Shown here piece after piece: positions 8,852 to 17,094 of a stretch of 64,000 bases of DNA. This DNA comes from Geobacter sp. (GTDB lineage: Bacteria > Desulfobacterota > Desulfuromonadia > Geobacterales > Pseudopelobacteraceae): assembly GCA_009684515.1 (NCBI GenBank), contig WKKS01000001.1, positions 930,001-994,000 on the forward strand, given 5' to 3'. The first letter of the stretch is position 1, and each line of letters starts with the position of its first letter. Both the position numbers and the translations under genes were made by a program. The notes beneath the pieces were generated by a model. That model was not told the origin of the DNA and made no database searches. It saw nothing but the letters and a program-made list of their open reading frames with translations.

Positions 8852-8868
8852 AGCAGTGAACGTGCCAA
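8852..8868 (-). promoter_or_regulatory. Sigma-54 (-24/-12) promoter of the cheW-led operon
   Basis: The minus strand reads TTGGCACG-TTCA-CTGCT, differing from the TTGGCACG-N4-TTGCW consensus at one position, with GG and GC correctly spaced. The transcription start should fall near 8841, about 38 bp before the cheW ATG. No other feature explains this match in the short region between cheW and the activator gene. Confidence 0.85.
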
Positions 8869-8964
8869 GGACCATTTTCAATACGGAATCCGCCATTACG
8901 GCTCGTATTGACTGTTATAAAGGATGAATTATGAGGGATTAAGTATTACCGGCACAGAAATGAG

Positions 8965-9000
8965 TGTGACATGGCACAATCGTCGGTGTGACATGTCACA
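8965..9000. promoter_or_regulatory. Tandem palindromic activator-binding sites upstream of the sigma-54 promoter
   Basis: Two copies of a 14-bp palindrome: TGTGACATGGCACA at 8965-8978 and the perfect TGTGACATGTCACA at 8987-9000. Their centres are 22 bp apart, about two helical turns. They lie roughly 125-155 bp upstream of the predicted sigma-54 start and just past the stop codon of the NtrC-type activator gene. This is the usual geometry of enhancer sites for such activators. That the adjacent activator binds here is inference. Confidence 0.75.
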
Positions 9001-9017
9001 ACTGAGGCAGGGTGAGA

Positions 9018-10724
9018 TTATAACTCTTCGAGATGGCGGTAGATTGTTCTGCGGCTTATGCCAAGCAGGCTAGCGGCTCTGGTTTTGTTGCCATTGGAAA
9101 TGGCGAGCGCCTCCTCCAATGTCAAATCTGGTTTTAATGATTGGTTAACCGGATCGGTTAATAAATCAGGCTTTGAAAAAGTTTTGACCGAATCGAGCAG
9201 ATCCTGCGGCAAATCCTGAACAGAAATTATATCCGACCTGCAAAGAATGCTGGCATGTTCAATGACATGCTCCAATTCCCGTACATTGCCTGGCCAATTA
9301 TGGGCACGGAATATTTTAAATACGTCATTGGAGATGTTTTTGATTTCCCGCTTCAACCTGCCGTTACATTTTACAATGAGATGAGATACCAACAGGGCAA
9401 GGTCGTCGCTGCGTTCCTTTAACAAAGGCAACACAAGCCTGACAACGTTCAATCTGTATAACAGATCTTGTCTGAAGCTTCCCTGACTGACCTTCTCTGC
9501 AAGGTTCTGGTTAGTCGCAGCAATAATCCGCACATCAACCTTGATGGGGGTTGACTCACCAACCCGCTCGAATTCGCTTTCTTGAAGCACCCTAAGCAGC
9601 CGCATCTGGATTGCAGGAGATATGTCTCCGATTTCATCCAGAAACAGTGTGCCGCCGTTCGCTTTTTGAAATCGGCCGATCTTGTCGGATATCGCACCGG
9701 TAAATGCGCCACGAACATGGCCAAACAATTCGCTTTCCAGCAATGGTTCGGAAAGTGCTGAACAGTTGACTTTGACAAAGGGCTTGCCCGACCGCACTCC
9801 ACTGTAATGAAGGGCAGCGGCGACCAGCTCCTTGCCCGTACCGCTTTCTCCATTGATCAGCACGGTGGTCGGGACATCCGCCAGAGCTTCAATCAGAGTA
9901 AAAACCTTCTGCATGGGCTCGGAAGAGCCTATCAGGCCATGAAATTGGCTGCGTTTTTGTAGTGTGCGCTCCAGGGCAACCAGATGAGTCTCGTCGCGTA
10001 GGACAGCCACTGCGCCGCTGACAGTCCCGTCCGGTTCCGTTACCGGGTTTGCATTAATGCTGAAAATGCGGGTCCGGCCATCTCTGGAGTGACATTCGAT
10101 ACGACGGTGCTCTTTTGAAGATTTCGTACGCAGAGCTTCCATCAGGGCATTGCGGCAGACACCGCCACAGCCCATGTTTATGGATAAGGCATCAACTCCG
10201 ATGAGATTATCTTGATATCCGCAGTGATGTTCAGCCATTGCGTTGAATTGCGCCAGCCTCCCATCCCTGTCAACCATGATGATCGAGTCTGACACGGTGT
10301 GGAAAATCGCATCCAGATTGGCCCGGTATTTTTCCTGTTCGTCACGCAGTTTTTTGACGCTGATGGCATGACGCGTCACGGCAATCAATGTCTCATACCT
10401 GACAGGCTTGGTGAGATAGTCAAAAGCCCCCAGGCGCACCGCTTCGGCAGCCGACGCGACTTCAGGGCGTCCCGAGAACATGATTACCTGGGTGGCCGGG
10501 GATATTGTTTTTATGTCGCGCAGAAGGTCAATGCCGTTTTCTCCGGCAAGCATGATGTCAACAAAAGCCAGGTCGTAGTACGCTGACTGAAAACAGGCGA
10601 TGGCGTCGGTACGGCTACCGACGGCATCGACCTGGAACCCCTCTTTTTTAAGCAGGCTGCTCAGGGTAAAGCGGATTCCATCTTCGTCATCAACAAGCAG
10701 GATATTTTGCTCTGAGATTCCCAT
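9018..10724 (-). CDS. Sigma-54-dependent response regulator (REC-PAS-AAA+-Fis)
   Basis: An NtrC-family activator of about 568 residues: receiver with phospho-acceptor Asp near residue 56 (LAFVDIMLAGENG); a PAS domain at about 130-245 with several Cys (including GCGGVC); the AAA+ domain with Walker A GESGTGKE and an intact GAFTGA loop, so it should contact sigma-54; and a Fis-type helix-turn-helix at the C-terminus (NKTRAASLLGISRRTIYRHL). An upstream ATG at 10736 is in frame but lies against its own Shine-Dalgarno sequence; the ATG at 10724 is better spaced. It follows the PAS hybrid kinase gene by about 70 bp, its probable partner. The sigma-54 promoter and paired palindromes directly beyond its stop codon make the che operon its likely target. 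Confidence 0.93.
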   Translation of the reverse strand: MGISEQNILLVDDEDGIRFTLSSLLKKEGFQVDAVGSRTDAIACFQSAYYDLAFVDIMLAGENGIDLLRDIKTISPATQVIMFSGRPEVASAAEAVRLGAFDYLTKPVRYETLIAVTRHAISVKKLRDEQEKYRANLDAIFHTVSDSIIMVDRDGRLAQFNAMAEHHCGYQDNLIGVDALSINMGCGGVCRNALMEALRTKSSKEHRRIECHSRDGRTRIFSINANPVTEPDGTVSGAVAVLRDETHLVALERTLQKRSQFHGLIGSSEPMQKVFTLIEALADVPTTVLINGESGTGKELVAAALHYSGVRSGKPFVKVNCSALSEPLLESELFGHVRGAFTGAISDKIGRFQKANGGTLFLDEIGDISPAIQMRLLRVLQESEFERVGESTPIKVDVRIIAATNQNLAEKVSQGSFRQDLLYRLNVVRLVLPLLKERSDDLALLVSHLIVKCNGRLKREIKNISNDVFKIFRAHNWPGNVRELEHVIEHASILCRSDIISVQDLPQDLLDSVKTFSKPDLLTDPVNQSLKPDLTLEEALAISNGNKTRAASLLGISRRTIYRHLEEL

Positions 10725-10794
10725 AGTCACACACATCCTGAATTTAATTAGAACCAGCTTCTTGAAAGGACTTTACCGGCGGATAAACACAGCC

Positions 10795-12852
10795 CTATTC
10801 TTTGAAATTCAACATTTCCCGAATCATGGTGTTCAATTTAGCCACTTTATACGGTTTATGAATAGTTCCCGTATTTGCATCTGCGCCAACTTGCTCCAGC
10901 ACTTCCTCTAATCCGTATCCGCTACAGATGATGACCGGAATGTGGGGACTTATTTTTCGCAGCTCGTGATAAGTTTCAATTCCGTCCATTTCCGGCATTA
11001 TGCGATCCAGCAGTATCAAGTCAATTTTGTCGGCAAACTGACGATAGATCTTGAGTGCTTCGCGGCCGCTGACGGCGGTCATAGCGGTAAAACCCATGGA
11101 TTCCAGCAACACCGAGCCGATGGTACGCAGAGGTTCCTCGTCATCAACCAGCAGGATGGTTCTGTCACTGACCCTGGATGGAATCTCTATCGCAGGTTCA
11201 GCGGTCGCCGGTTCTTCAATCTCATGCCCATTCGGCAGAGGGAAAAAACATGTAATTGATGTGCCCGCGCCCAGGCTGCTTGATAACTGCAATGCGCCGT
11301 CATGCGCCTTTATAATACCCAGAATTGCCGACATGCCAAGGCCTCGGCCCGAGAACTTGGTCGTAAAAAATGGCTCAAACGCTCGCTGAATCGTTTCATC
11401 ATCCATACCGCAGCCATTGTCTGTTACTTCCATGCGGGCATATTTGCCCGCATGAATGGAATTGCCCAGAAAGTCTTTCACTGCCTGCTCTGGCAGGATT
11501 TCGCTCTTGCTCAGCAGAACCCTTATCACTCCGCCTTTATCTCCGATCGCCTCGGCCGCATTTATGATCAGGTTCATCACAATTTGCTGAATCTGGCTGA
11601 TATCACCTTTGATGGGCGGCACATCGCGCATCAGGTCAAGTTCAAAGGAAATATTTTTTTTGATGCCGGATTTTAGCATGTTTACAACTTCATCCAACAA
11701 CAACCACATGTTGACCTGAGCCTGAACCAAAGGACTCTTGCCGGCATATGCCAGCATCTGGCGGCAGAGATCGGCGGCCCGGTTTGCAGCGGCCTCGATA
11801 TCCAAAACATGGGTTTTGTTGGAAATTTCCGGATCGTCTTTCATCATGAAGCAGTGACCAAGCACTATGGTCAGTATATTGTTGAAGTCATGCGCTATTC
11901 CCCCTGCCAGCACGCCAAGGCTTTCAAGCTTCTGCGCCTGGAGAAGTTGCTGTTCCAGTTTTCGGCGCTCTTCCTCAGCGTTTTTTCGTTCGGTAATGTC
12001 CCTGGCAACATGAACGCAACCTGTGACTTGTCCCATATCGTCATACAGTGGGGATACCGTTACGTCGAAAAAACCGTTCAGCCTGATTTCACTTATCTCC
12101 TCGGCATGCTCTTTCATATTTTGCATCATCAGAACATGAGGGCAGAATGGAGGGGGGGAATCAGAACCATGCACTATTTCATAGCATTTGCGACCCGGGA
12201 AATCACTTGGTCTGAGACCACAGCGATCCGCCATGGCGCGGTTGACTCTGGAAATAGTATGGTTAACGTCAATGATGGCAATCAAGTCCGGAACGGCATC
12301 AAAAGTCTGCTCCCATTCACGTTTGCCTCGACTTATGGCATCGAAAACTTTTCTGCGTTCCTTTATAAGACTCCATTCTCGCAAAGCCAGTCTTACAATT
12401 CGGGACATCGAAGTAAAATTATCCGCCGATTTTACAACGTAGTCCAGGGCACCGGATTTCATTGCCTCCGCGCCTACTTGCTCGTCTCCCTGCGATGTCA
12501 TCAGAATAACAGGACAGGACGTCTGGGCGGCTAGTATCAATTCCTTGACATCCCCATCCGGAAGCAGACAGGTTGTCAGAATCAGATTTGGTGGTGACAA
12601 CTTGATGAAATCGCAAGCGACATTAAGTGAGTTAACAACGTGGAGGCGGTATTCTTCGTGAGCAATTTCGAAGGAATGCCGGATCAATTCGGCATGATTT
12701 TCATCGTCTTCAACAAGCATTATGAGTGGCGCATCCGGGTTTTGCGTCAACAAGGTAGAATCCTCACTGTTTTTTACTTCTTTAAGATCCAGTATTTCGT
12801 CTGCCTGGGTAGTCATAAATCCGGCAATATCAGCTGCGGATCTCTTCATCAT
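10795..12852 (-). CDS. Hybrid histidine kinase (degenerate REC-PAS-HisKA-HATPase-REC)
   Basis: A 685-residue cytoplasmic kinase. An N-terminal receiver-like domain (about 42-155) keeps the acidic pocket (VEDDE, 47-51) but has Thr94 where the phospho-acceptor Asp is expected (LILTTCLLPDG). A PAS domain follows (about 180-290) with Cys223, His228 and Cys237 in the pattern CYEIVHG...PPPFCP. Then come HisKA with His321 (GIAHDFNNIL), an ATPase domain with DNGCGM and GRGLGM, and a normal C-terminal receiver with Asp616 (LILLDRIMPEMDG). No membrane segment is seen. It is the first gene of the leftward pair with the sigma-54 activator and probably phosphorylates it directly or through a relay. Confidence 0.93.
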   Translation of the reverse strand: MMKRSAADIAGFMTTQADEILDLKEVKNSEDSTLLTQNPDAPLIMLVEDDENHAELIRHSFEIAHEEYRLHVVNSLNVACDFIKLSPPNLILTTCLLPDGDVKELILAAQTSCPVILMTSQGDEQVGAEAMKSGALDYVVKSADNFTSMSRIVRLALREWSLIKERRKVFDAISRGKREWEQTFDAVPDLIAIIDVNHTISRVNRAMADRCGLRPSDFPGRKCYEIVHGSDSPPPFCPHVLMMQNMKEHAEEISEIRLNGFFDVTVSPLYDDMGQVTGCVHVARDITERKNAEEERRKLEQQLLQAQKLESLGVLAGGIAHDFNNILTIVLGHCFMMKDDPEISNKTHVLDIEAAANRAADLCRQMLAYAGKSPLVQAQVNMWLLLDEVVNMLKSGIKKNISFELDLMRDVPPIKGDISQIQQIVMNLIINAAEAIGDKGGVIRVLLSKSEILPEQAVKDFLGNSIHAGKYARMEVTDNGCGMDDETIQRAFEPFFTTKFSGRGLGMSAILGIIKAHDGALQLSSSLGAGTSITCFFPLPNGHEIEEPATAEPAIEIPSRVSDRTILLVDDEEPLRTIGSVLLESMGFTAMTAVSGREALKIYRQFADKIDLILLDRIMPEMDGIETYHELRKISPHIPVIICSGYGLEEVLEQVGADANTGTIHKPYKVAKLNTMIREMLNFKE

Positions 12853-12890
12853 TTTATGATTTTATTAGCATATTGTAGTAGTTACATAAT

Positions 12891-12916
12891 AGTGTCAAAT
12901 TGTCAACATTGACACT
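12891..12916. promoter_or_regulatory. Inverted repeat between the hybrid kinase and carbonic-anhydrase-like genes
   Basis: AGTGTCAA at 12891-12898 and its exact reverse complement TTGACACT at 12909-12916, separated by 10 bp, in the divergent intergenic region. Each arm contains a TTGACA hexamer, one facing each way, so the element could be a shared operator or simply two back-to-back -35 boxes. Confidence 0.45.
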
Positions 12917-12937
12917 TTATGCTAAGTGAGGGATAAG
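12909..12937 (+). promoter_or_regulatory. Candidate sigma-70 promoter of the carbonic-anhydrase-like gene
   Basis: TTGACA at 12909-12914, a 17-bp spacer, and GATAAG at 12932-12937 (four of six to TATAAT). The start would fall near 12944, about 43 bp before the ATG. Confidence 0.5.
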
Positions 12938-12986
12938 ATAAATTCTCTCGGCTGTCTGTTTTTACTTTCCACAAAGGAGCATAATA

Positions 12987-13514
12987 ATGATCCGTTCTTT
13001 TCAAGGTATCCACCCCACCATTGACCCAAGCGCTTTTGTTGCCGAAACCGCAGTCATCATTGGCGATGTGGAAATGGGGCCGCACTCCAGCGTCTGGTAC
13101 AACTGCGTGGTGCGTGGCGATGTCAATTCCATCCGTATCGGTGCCCGCAGCAATGTTCAGGATTTATCCATGCTGCACGTTACTCACAAGAAACACGCCG
13201 ACGACCCGGGCGCGCCGCTGATCATCGGTGACGATGTGACCATCGGCCACAGTGTGACCCTGCATGGCTGCACGTTGCATGACGGATGTTTTATCGGGAT
13301 GCAGGCGATGGTGATGGACAATGCCGTGGTGGGAAAAGGGGCCCTGATAGGCGCACGGGCTTTGGTAACCGAAGGGACCATCGTTCCGCCGCACACACTC
13401 TGGGTGGGGGCGCCCGCCAAGTATAAACGGGATCTGACGCCGGATGAGGTGGCCTGGCTGAATAAATCGGCCGACAACTACGTCAAGTATTCCTTACAGT
13501 ACATCAATGATTGA
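12987..13514 (+). CDS. Gamma-carbonic-anhydrase-like hexapeptide-repeat protein
   Basis: A 175-residue left-handed beta-helix protein of the gamma-class carbonic anhydrase/YrdA/PaaY family. Hexapeptide repeats run through most of the chain, and His residues of the kind that bind the metal at trimer interfaces are visible (LHVTHKKH and IGHSVTLHGC). The C-terminal GAPAKYKRDLT is typical of the family. Homologues are trimeric zinc or iron enzymes; carbonic anhydrase activity is shown only for some members, so activity here is uncertain. AAAGGAG precedes the ATG. It stands alone, divergent from the hybrid kinase and convergent with the zinc-ribbon gene, with a terminator after it. Confidence 0.9.
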   Translation: MIRSFQGIHPTIDPSAFVAETAVIIGDVEMGPHSSVWYNCVVRGDVNSIRIGARSNVQDLSMLHVTHKKHADDPGAPLIIGDDVTIGHSVTLHGCTLHDGCFIGMQAMVMDNAVVGKGALIGARALVTEGTIVPPHTLWVGAPAKYKRDLTPDEVAWLNKSADNYVKYSLQYIND

Positions 13515-13522
13515 TACAAAAT

Positions 13523-13560
13523 AAGTGAAGCCACTTCCATTTCTGGAAGTGGCTTCACTT
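13523..13560. terminator. Bidirectional Rho-independent terminator
   Basis: A perfect 17-bp stem (13523-13539 with 13544-13560) around a 4-base loop, AT-rich on both sides, between two convergent genes. It would stop transcription of both the hexapeptide-repeat gene and the zinc-ribbon gene. Confidence 0.9.
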
Positions 13561-13598
13561 TATTTAATCCCGGCAGATATGCCGACTTAGTAATATTG

Positions 13599-15074
13599 CT
13601 ATTTTCTGGTGGCCACTGTTGATCCGGCCGGTTCTACGGAAAGATCCTTACCCTCTTTGGGTGGCTTGGGAATTACAATTGTGAAGCGCACCGCCTTGCC
13701 GGGTGCCACTTCCAGATTTGTCAACGAATCCCCGAACTGATTGGCCATGGAGGCCTCAATTTTATCCAGCGTCATACTGGCGAGCTGCTCTTCCGTCAGC
13801 GAATTGCCGCCGTAAGCGGACTTGCTTGCCAGAACCTGCCCCGTTGCATCAAGTATGGCGCCTTTTACCTGAAGCCCCGCCCTGGGTTCCGTGTACTCGT
13901 TCAAAGCCTCGCCGGATATAACCAGCAAAGTCCCGATTGAAGCATTCTCAATATATGAAGCCTTGACCGCGCGAACGGTTATTTTTCCGGAGTCCTTTGC
14001 AACCAGGCCCGTATCCGGCGAAAACAGTGATAATCCAAGGTACCCAAGCACCCCGACGACAAGTACGGCCGCAGATGCTATCAACCACTTGAAAAAGGAG
14101 CCCTGCTTGCGACGGGAAGCGATCGAAAGCGGAGGAAGTTCATCCTGCTCGGTTGAAGCTTCATCGATAACAAACTTGTCAACATCGACCGGCTTTTCCT
14201 GGGCCTCGGCCAGCGGCGCAAAAAGAATTTCCTGGGAAGTTTTGAGTTCATCGGGATTGACCTGCTGAACCGCAACGGAAGTAAGCTCATCCCCGAAGTC
14301 TATTTCTCCCAGACTGAACGGTGCATCACCGATCGCATCCAACGAGTGTGACGAGCTTGTTTGTCCAAGATCATCGCCGCCAAGCTCCATTGACTCCGCA
14401 AAGCTGTCAGTTCCAAAATCGAAGGAGATTGGATCGGCCGGTTCGTCAGCAACCTGTGGCACAACCTCGCCAAACATATCGTCACCGGAAAAGTCGAATC
14501 CTTGCGGATCATCCATGTCGGCAGCCATCGGCGCCGCCGGTGGCTGAATCACAGCGTTATCTGCAAAATCAGCGGCAACCGGTACGGAACCGGCCACTGC
14601 ATCCACTTCCGATTCACTATCGCCAAAATCGAATTCGTCGAAACTTATGTTTTCCTGAGAGTCGACTGTTGTCTCATCCACAGCAGAACCCTTGGCCACC
14701 GCCAAGCTGGAAAGACCGAAATCATCCTGTTGCAAAGATGCGCTGCCGGAATCCGCCGGAGCGTACCCAAATTGGGACATTTCATCACTTTCAGCTTTAC
14801 CTGTGCTCTCTTCCGGTGAATCGTCGCCAAATGAAAACGAAGGCGATGGTTCGTTAATTCCGGCTTCAGCAGGCTTTACAGAATCCTGAATCGGAACGGG
14901 GGTCGGAATCGGTTCCGGCGAAGTGGCAAATCCGGTTGTTTCCGGCTCCGGCTGCTCTTTTCGTACAGAAAAAACATGCTTGCATTTAGCGCAGCGGACT
15001 TTGACACCCTTGTCGGTGACCTTTGAGTCGTCAAGTCTAAACTTGGTCTGACACTGTTCGCACTTAATTATCAT
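13599..15074 (-). CDS. Zinc-ribbon membrane protein with DUF3426 domain
   Basis: A 491-residue protein with an N-terminal zinc ribbon of the MJ0042 type (residues 1-38: CEQCQTKF and CAKCKHVF, four Cys), a long acidic low-complexity middle rich in Asp, Phe and Gly (about 50-310), one transmembrane helix at about 330-352, and a C-terminal extracytoplasmic domain of the DUF3426 type ending near ARFTIVIPKPP-like residues. The architecture is common in Deltaproteobacteria and Myxococcota; the molecular role is not established. It has its own sigma-70-like promoter and ends at the shared terminator. Confidence 0.85.
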   Translation of the reverse strand: MIIKCEQCQTKFRLDDSKVTDKGVKVRCAKCKHVFSVRKEQPEPETTGFATSPEPIPTPVPIQDSVKPAEAGINEPSPSFSFGDDSPEESTGKAESDEMSQFGYAPADSGSASLQQDDFGLSSLAVAKGSAVDETTVDSQENISFDEFDFGDSESEVDAVAGSVPVAADFADNAVIQPPAAPMAADMDDPQGFDFSGDDMFGEVVPQVADEPADPISFDFGTDSFAESMELGGDDLGQTSSSHSLDAIGDAPFSLGEIDFGDELTSVAVQQVNPDELKTSQEILFAPLAEAQEKPVDVDKFVIDEASTEQDELPPLSIASRRKQGSFFKWLIASAAVLVVGVLGYLGLSLFSPDTGLVAKDSGKITVRAVKASYIENASIGTLLVISGEALNEYTEPRAGLQVKGAILDATGQVLASKSAYGGNSLTEEQLASMTLDKIEASMANQFGDSLTNLEVAPGKAVRFTIVIPKPPKEGKDLSVEPAGSTVATRK

Positions 15075-15147
15075 CCGCGACCCCTCGATCAGGATTGTGA
15101 GTTACCAATTGCGTAAAAACGGTATAACTGCTTGAAACAACGTTAGT

Positions 15148-15176
15148 GCTATAACAGAAAGGTTTCTGCGTGTCAA
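15148..15176 (-). promoter_or_regulatory. Sigma-70 promoter of the zinc-ribbon gene
   Basis: The minus strand reads TTGACA (15176-15171), a 17-bp spacer, and TATAGC (15153-15148). A perfect -35 and good -10 at ideal spacing place the start near 15141, about 67 bp before the ATG at 15074. Confidence 0.6.
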
Positions 15177-15180
15177 ATCA

Positions 15181-16062
15181 TTACACTTTGGTTTTGCCTC
15201 TATCGGCGCGGAGTTGCGGGCATATTCCGGCAATTTGACAACTCTGGCAATGCATGCTGTCCTTGCCATCGCACCCCTCGCTTATGCCAAGATGGGCAAT
15301 CGAAAAATCATATTTGACCGGATCGGCGGGATCAAGCTGCCGCAGCGCGGTCGTTATTTCCCGTGCCATGCGCCAGTCGGCAGATTTTCTGGAGGTGAAG
15401 CCGAGATAGCGGCAAATGCGGCTGATGTGGGTATCGACCGGAATCACCAGCTGTGCCGGAGAAACCCCGCGCCACAATCCCAGATCAATGCCGTCATCCG
15501 GACGCACCATCCAGCGCAGAAACATGCAGAGACGTTTGCAGGCGCTGCCGGCAGCCGGAGCCGGGAATAAAAACGGAAAGTACGAATCGGCCGGGATTTC
15601 CTCACTCCCGAAGACGGGCGCATAATCGATGGCCAACACGGACGATGTGAAACCATTCAGCGCAGCGGTCAGATCCTCGTCGTTTTTATCATAGGAATTG
15701 AGAAAAAAGGTTTCGACACTTCCGGCCTGCTTTATCATGCAGCGCAGCGACCAGAACAGGGCAGACAGATCACGGCCATCGTTGAAACGGTGCTTGAATG
15801 AGGAAAAAGTCCTCAAACCCTGTTGAGGATCGAAGTTTTCCACATACCGGCGTGGCGACTCGCCCAGTTCCGAAAAAATGGATTCCAGTGTTCGCAGGAT
15901 AATGGCAACATTTCCGTAAGCGAATGCTGCTGCGATCACGCCAGCCACCTCCTGATCCAGCGGATCGGCAAAGCGGTGGCAGAAAGAAAGCGGATCGTTG
16001 GAGAGGTGTTGTGGTGAACGGGCTGCGTAAAGTGCGTCCAGTGTCTGTTTCAGTTCAGACAT
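15181..16062 (-). CDS. DUF2400/TIGR02757 family protein with endonuclease III-like features
   Basis: About 293 residues. The family is usually left uncharacterised, but two signatures of HhH-GPD DNA glycosylases can be read. IPVDTHISRICRYLGF at about 207-222 matches the VDTH loop that carries the catalytic Asp of endonuclease III. At the C-terminus, Cys264, Cys272, Cys275 and Cys281 are spaced C-x7-C-x2-C-x5-C, close to the C-x6-C-x2-C-x5-C iron-sulfur loop. A Lys in GSACKRL at about 172-178 could match the catalytic Lys. The ATG at 16062 overlaps the galT stop codon (ATGTCTGA); in-frame ATGs at 16068 and 16089 are alternatives. A base-excision repair role is inference. Confidence 0.85.
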   Translation of the reverse strand: MSELKQTLDALYAARSPQHLSNDPLSFCHRFADPLDQEVAGVIAAAFAYGNVAIILRTLESIFSELGESPRRYVENFDPQQGLRTFSSFKHRFNDGRDLSALFWSLRCMIKQAGSVETFFLNSYDKNDEDLTAALNGFTSSVLAIDYAPVFGSEEIPADSYFPFLFPAPAAGSACKRLCMFLRWMVRPDDGIDLGLWRGVSPAQLVIPVDTHISRICRYLGFTSRKSADWRMAREITTALRQLDPADPVKYDFSIAHLGISEGCDGKDSMHCQSCQIAGICPQLRADRGKTKV

Positions 16063-17080
16063 CCGCATCCCGCAGAAACTGCGCCGCATCTTCAGGCGAA
16101 GTCGGATTGATGTAGAACCCGGTGCCCCACTCGAAACCGGCCACCTGGGTCAGGCGCGGCACAAGCTCAATGTGCCAGTGGTAATCATGCTCAAGCGAAT
16201 TCCAATGTCCGGGCTTACCTGGGCGACGGTGCATCGGCGGGGCGGTATGCAGGATGAAGTTGTAAGGAGCGTCGCGCAGCACGATTTTGATCCGCTGCAG
16301 CATATCTTTCATCGCCACCGCCAACTCCGCCAGCTGGGAGTCGTTCATCAGGGCAAAGTCGTGACTATGGCGTTTCGGAAACAACCGCAGCTCAAAGGGA
16401 GAACTCGAGGCGTAGGGGGTCATTGTCACAAAATTGGAAAATTCCCTTACAACTCGCACCCCTTCGCGCAGCTCAAAGTCGATCATGTCACAAAAGATGC
16501 AACGTTCCTTGATCCCAAAATAGTTGCGGGCCACTTTCAACTGGGTGGTGGCGACCGGCGGTAAAAGCGGCACTGCGATCAGCTGGCTGTGCGAATGGTG
16601 CAGCGAAGCACCGGCACGAATACCATGATTTTTGAAGAGCACCATGTATCGGAAGCGGAAGTCTTTGCGCAAGTCCAGGTAACGGTGGCGGTAGGCTGTC
16701 AGTACATCAGTGATCTCGCCGGTGGACAGATCCGCCAGCGTGCGATTATGATCAGGCGTTTCGATAATAACTTCGTGGGCGCCGATCCCGTTCATCACAT
16801 CATACATGCCATAGCCACGGTTATTCAGCTCCCCCTCCACCCTCAAGGCCGGATATTTGTTGGGGATTACCCGTACCCGCCAGTTGGGAGAATTCGGCAG
16901 GCCGTTCGGACGGATTGCAAAAATTTCCGGCGGTGTTTTGTCCTCATTGCCGTAACAGAATGGGCAGGAAGTCATGCCGGCATGCTCATCCTCAATCATA
17001 AAGTCACGCGGGCGGCGCCCCCGTTCGGTGGCAATGATCACCCAGTGCAGTTTTATCGGATCCCAGCGAAGTTCAGACAT
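16055..17080 (-). CDS. galT: Galactose-1-phosphate uridylyltransferase
   Basis: A 341-residue GalT of the HIT superfamily, exchanging UMP between UDP-glucose and galactose 1-phosphate (Leloir pathway). The active-site triad is read as HHSHSQLIAVP (HxHxQ) at about residues 158-168, the zinc Cys pair near SCPFCYGNEDKTPPE at about 38-52, and the C-terminal HWHIELVPR. The length is normal. AAGGAG precedes the ATG. It follows the GH57 gene by 14 bp and is coupled to the DUF2400 gene. No galK or galE is nearby, so the true substrate may be another sugar phosphate, as in other bacterial GalT-like enzymes next to glucan genes. Confidence 0.9.
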   Translation of the reverse strand: MSELRWDPIKLHWVIIATERGRRPRDFMIEDEHAGMTSCPFCYGNEDKTPPEIFAIRPNGLPNSPNWRVRVIPNKYPALRVEGELNNRGYGMYDVMNGIGAHEVIIETPDHNRTLADLSTGEITDVLTAYRHRYLDLRKDFRFRYMVLFKNHGIRAGASLHHSHSQLIAVPLLPPVATTQLKVARNYFGIKERCIFCDMIDFELREGVRVVREFSNFVTMTPYASSSPFELRLFPKRHSHDFALMNDSQLAELAVAMKDMLQRIKIVLRDAPYNFILHTAPPMHRRPGKPGHWNSLEHDYHWHIELVPRLTQVAGFEWGTGFYINPTSPEDAAQFLRDADV

Positions 17081-17094
17081 TCATTTCTCCTTAT

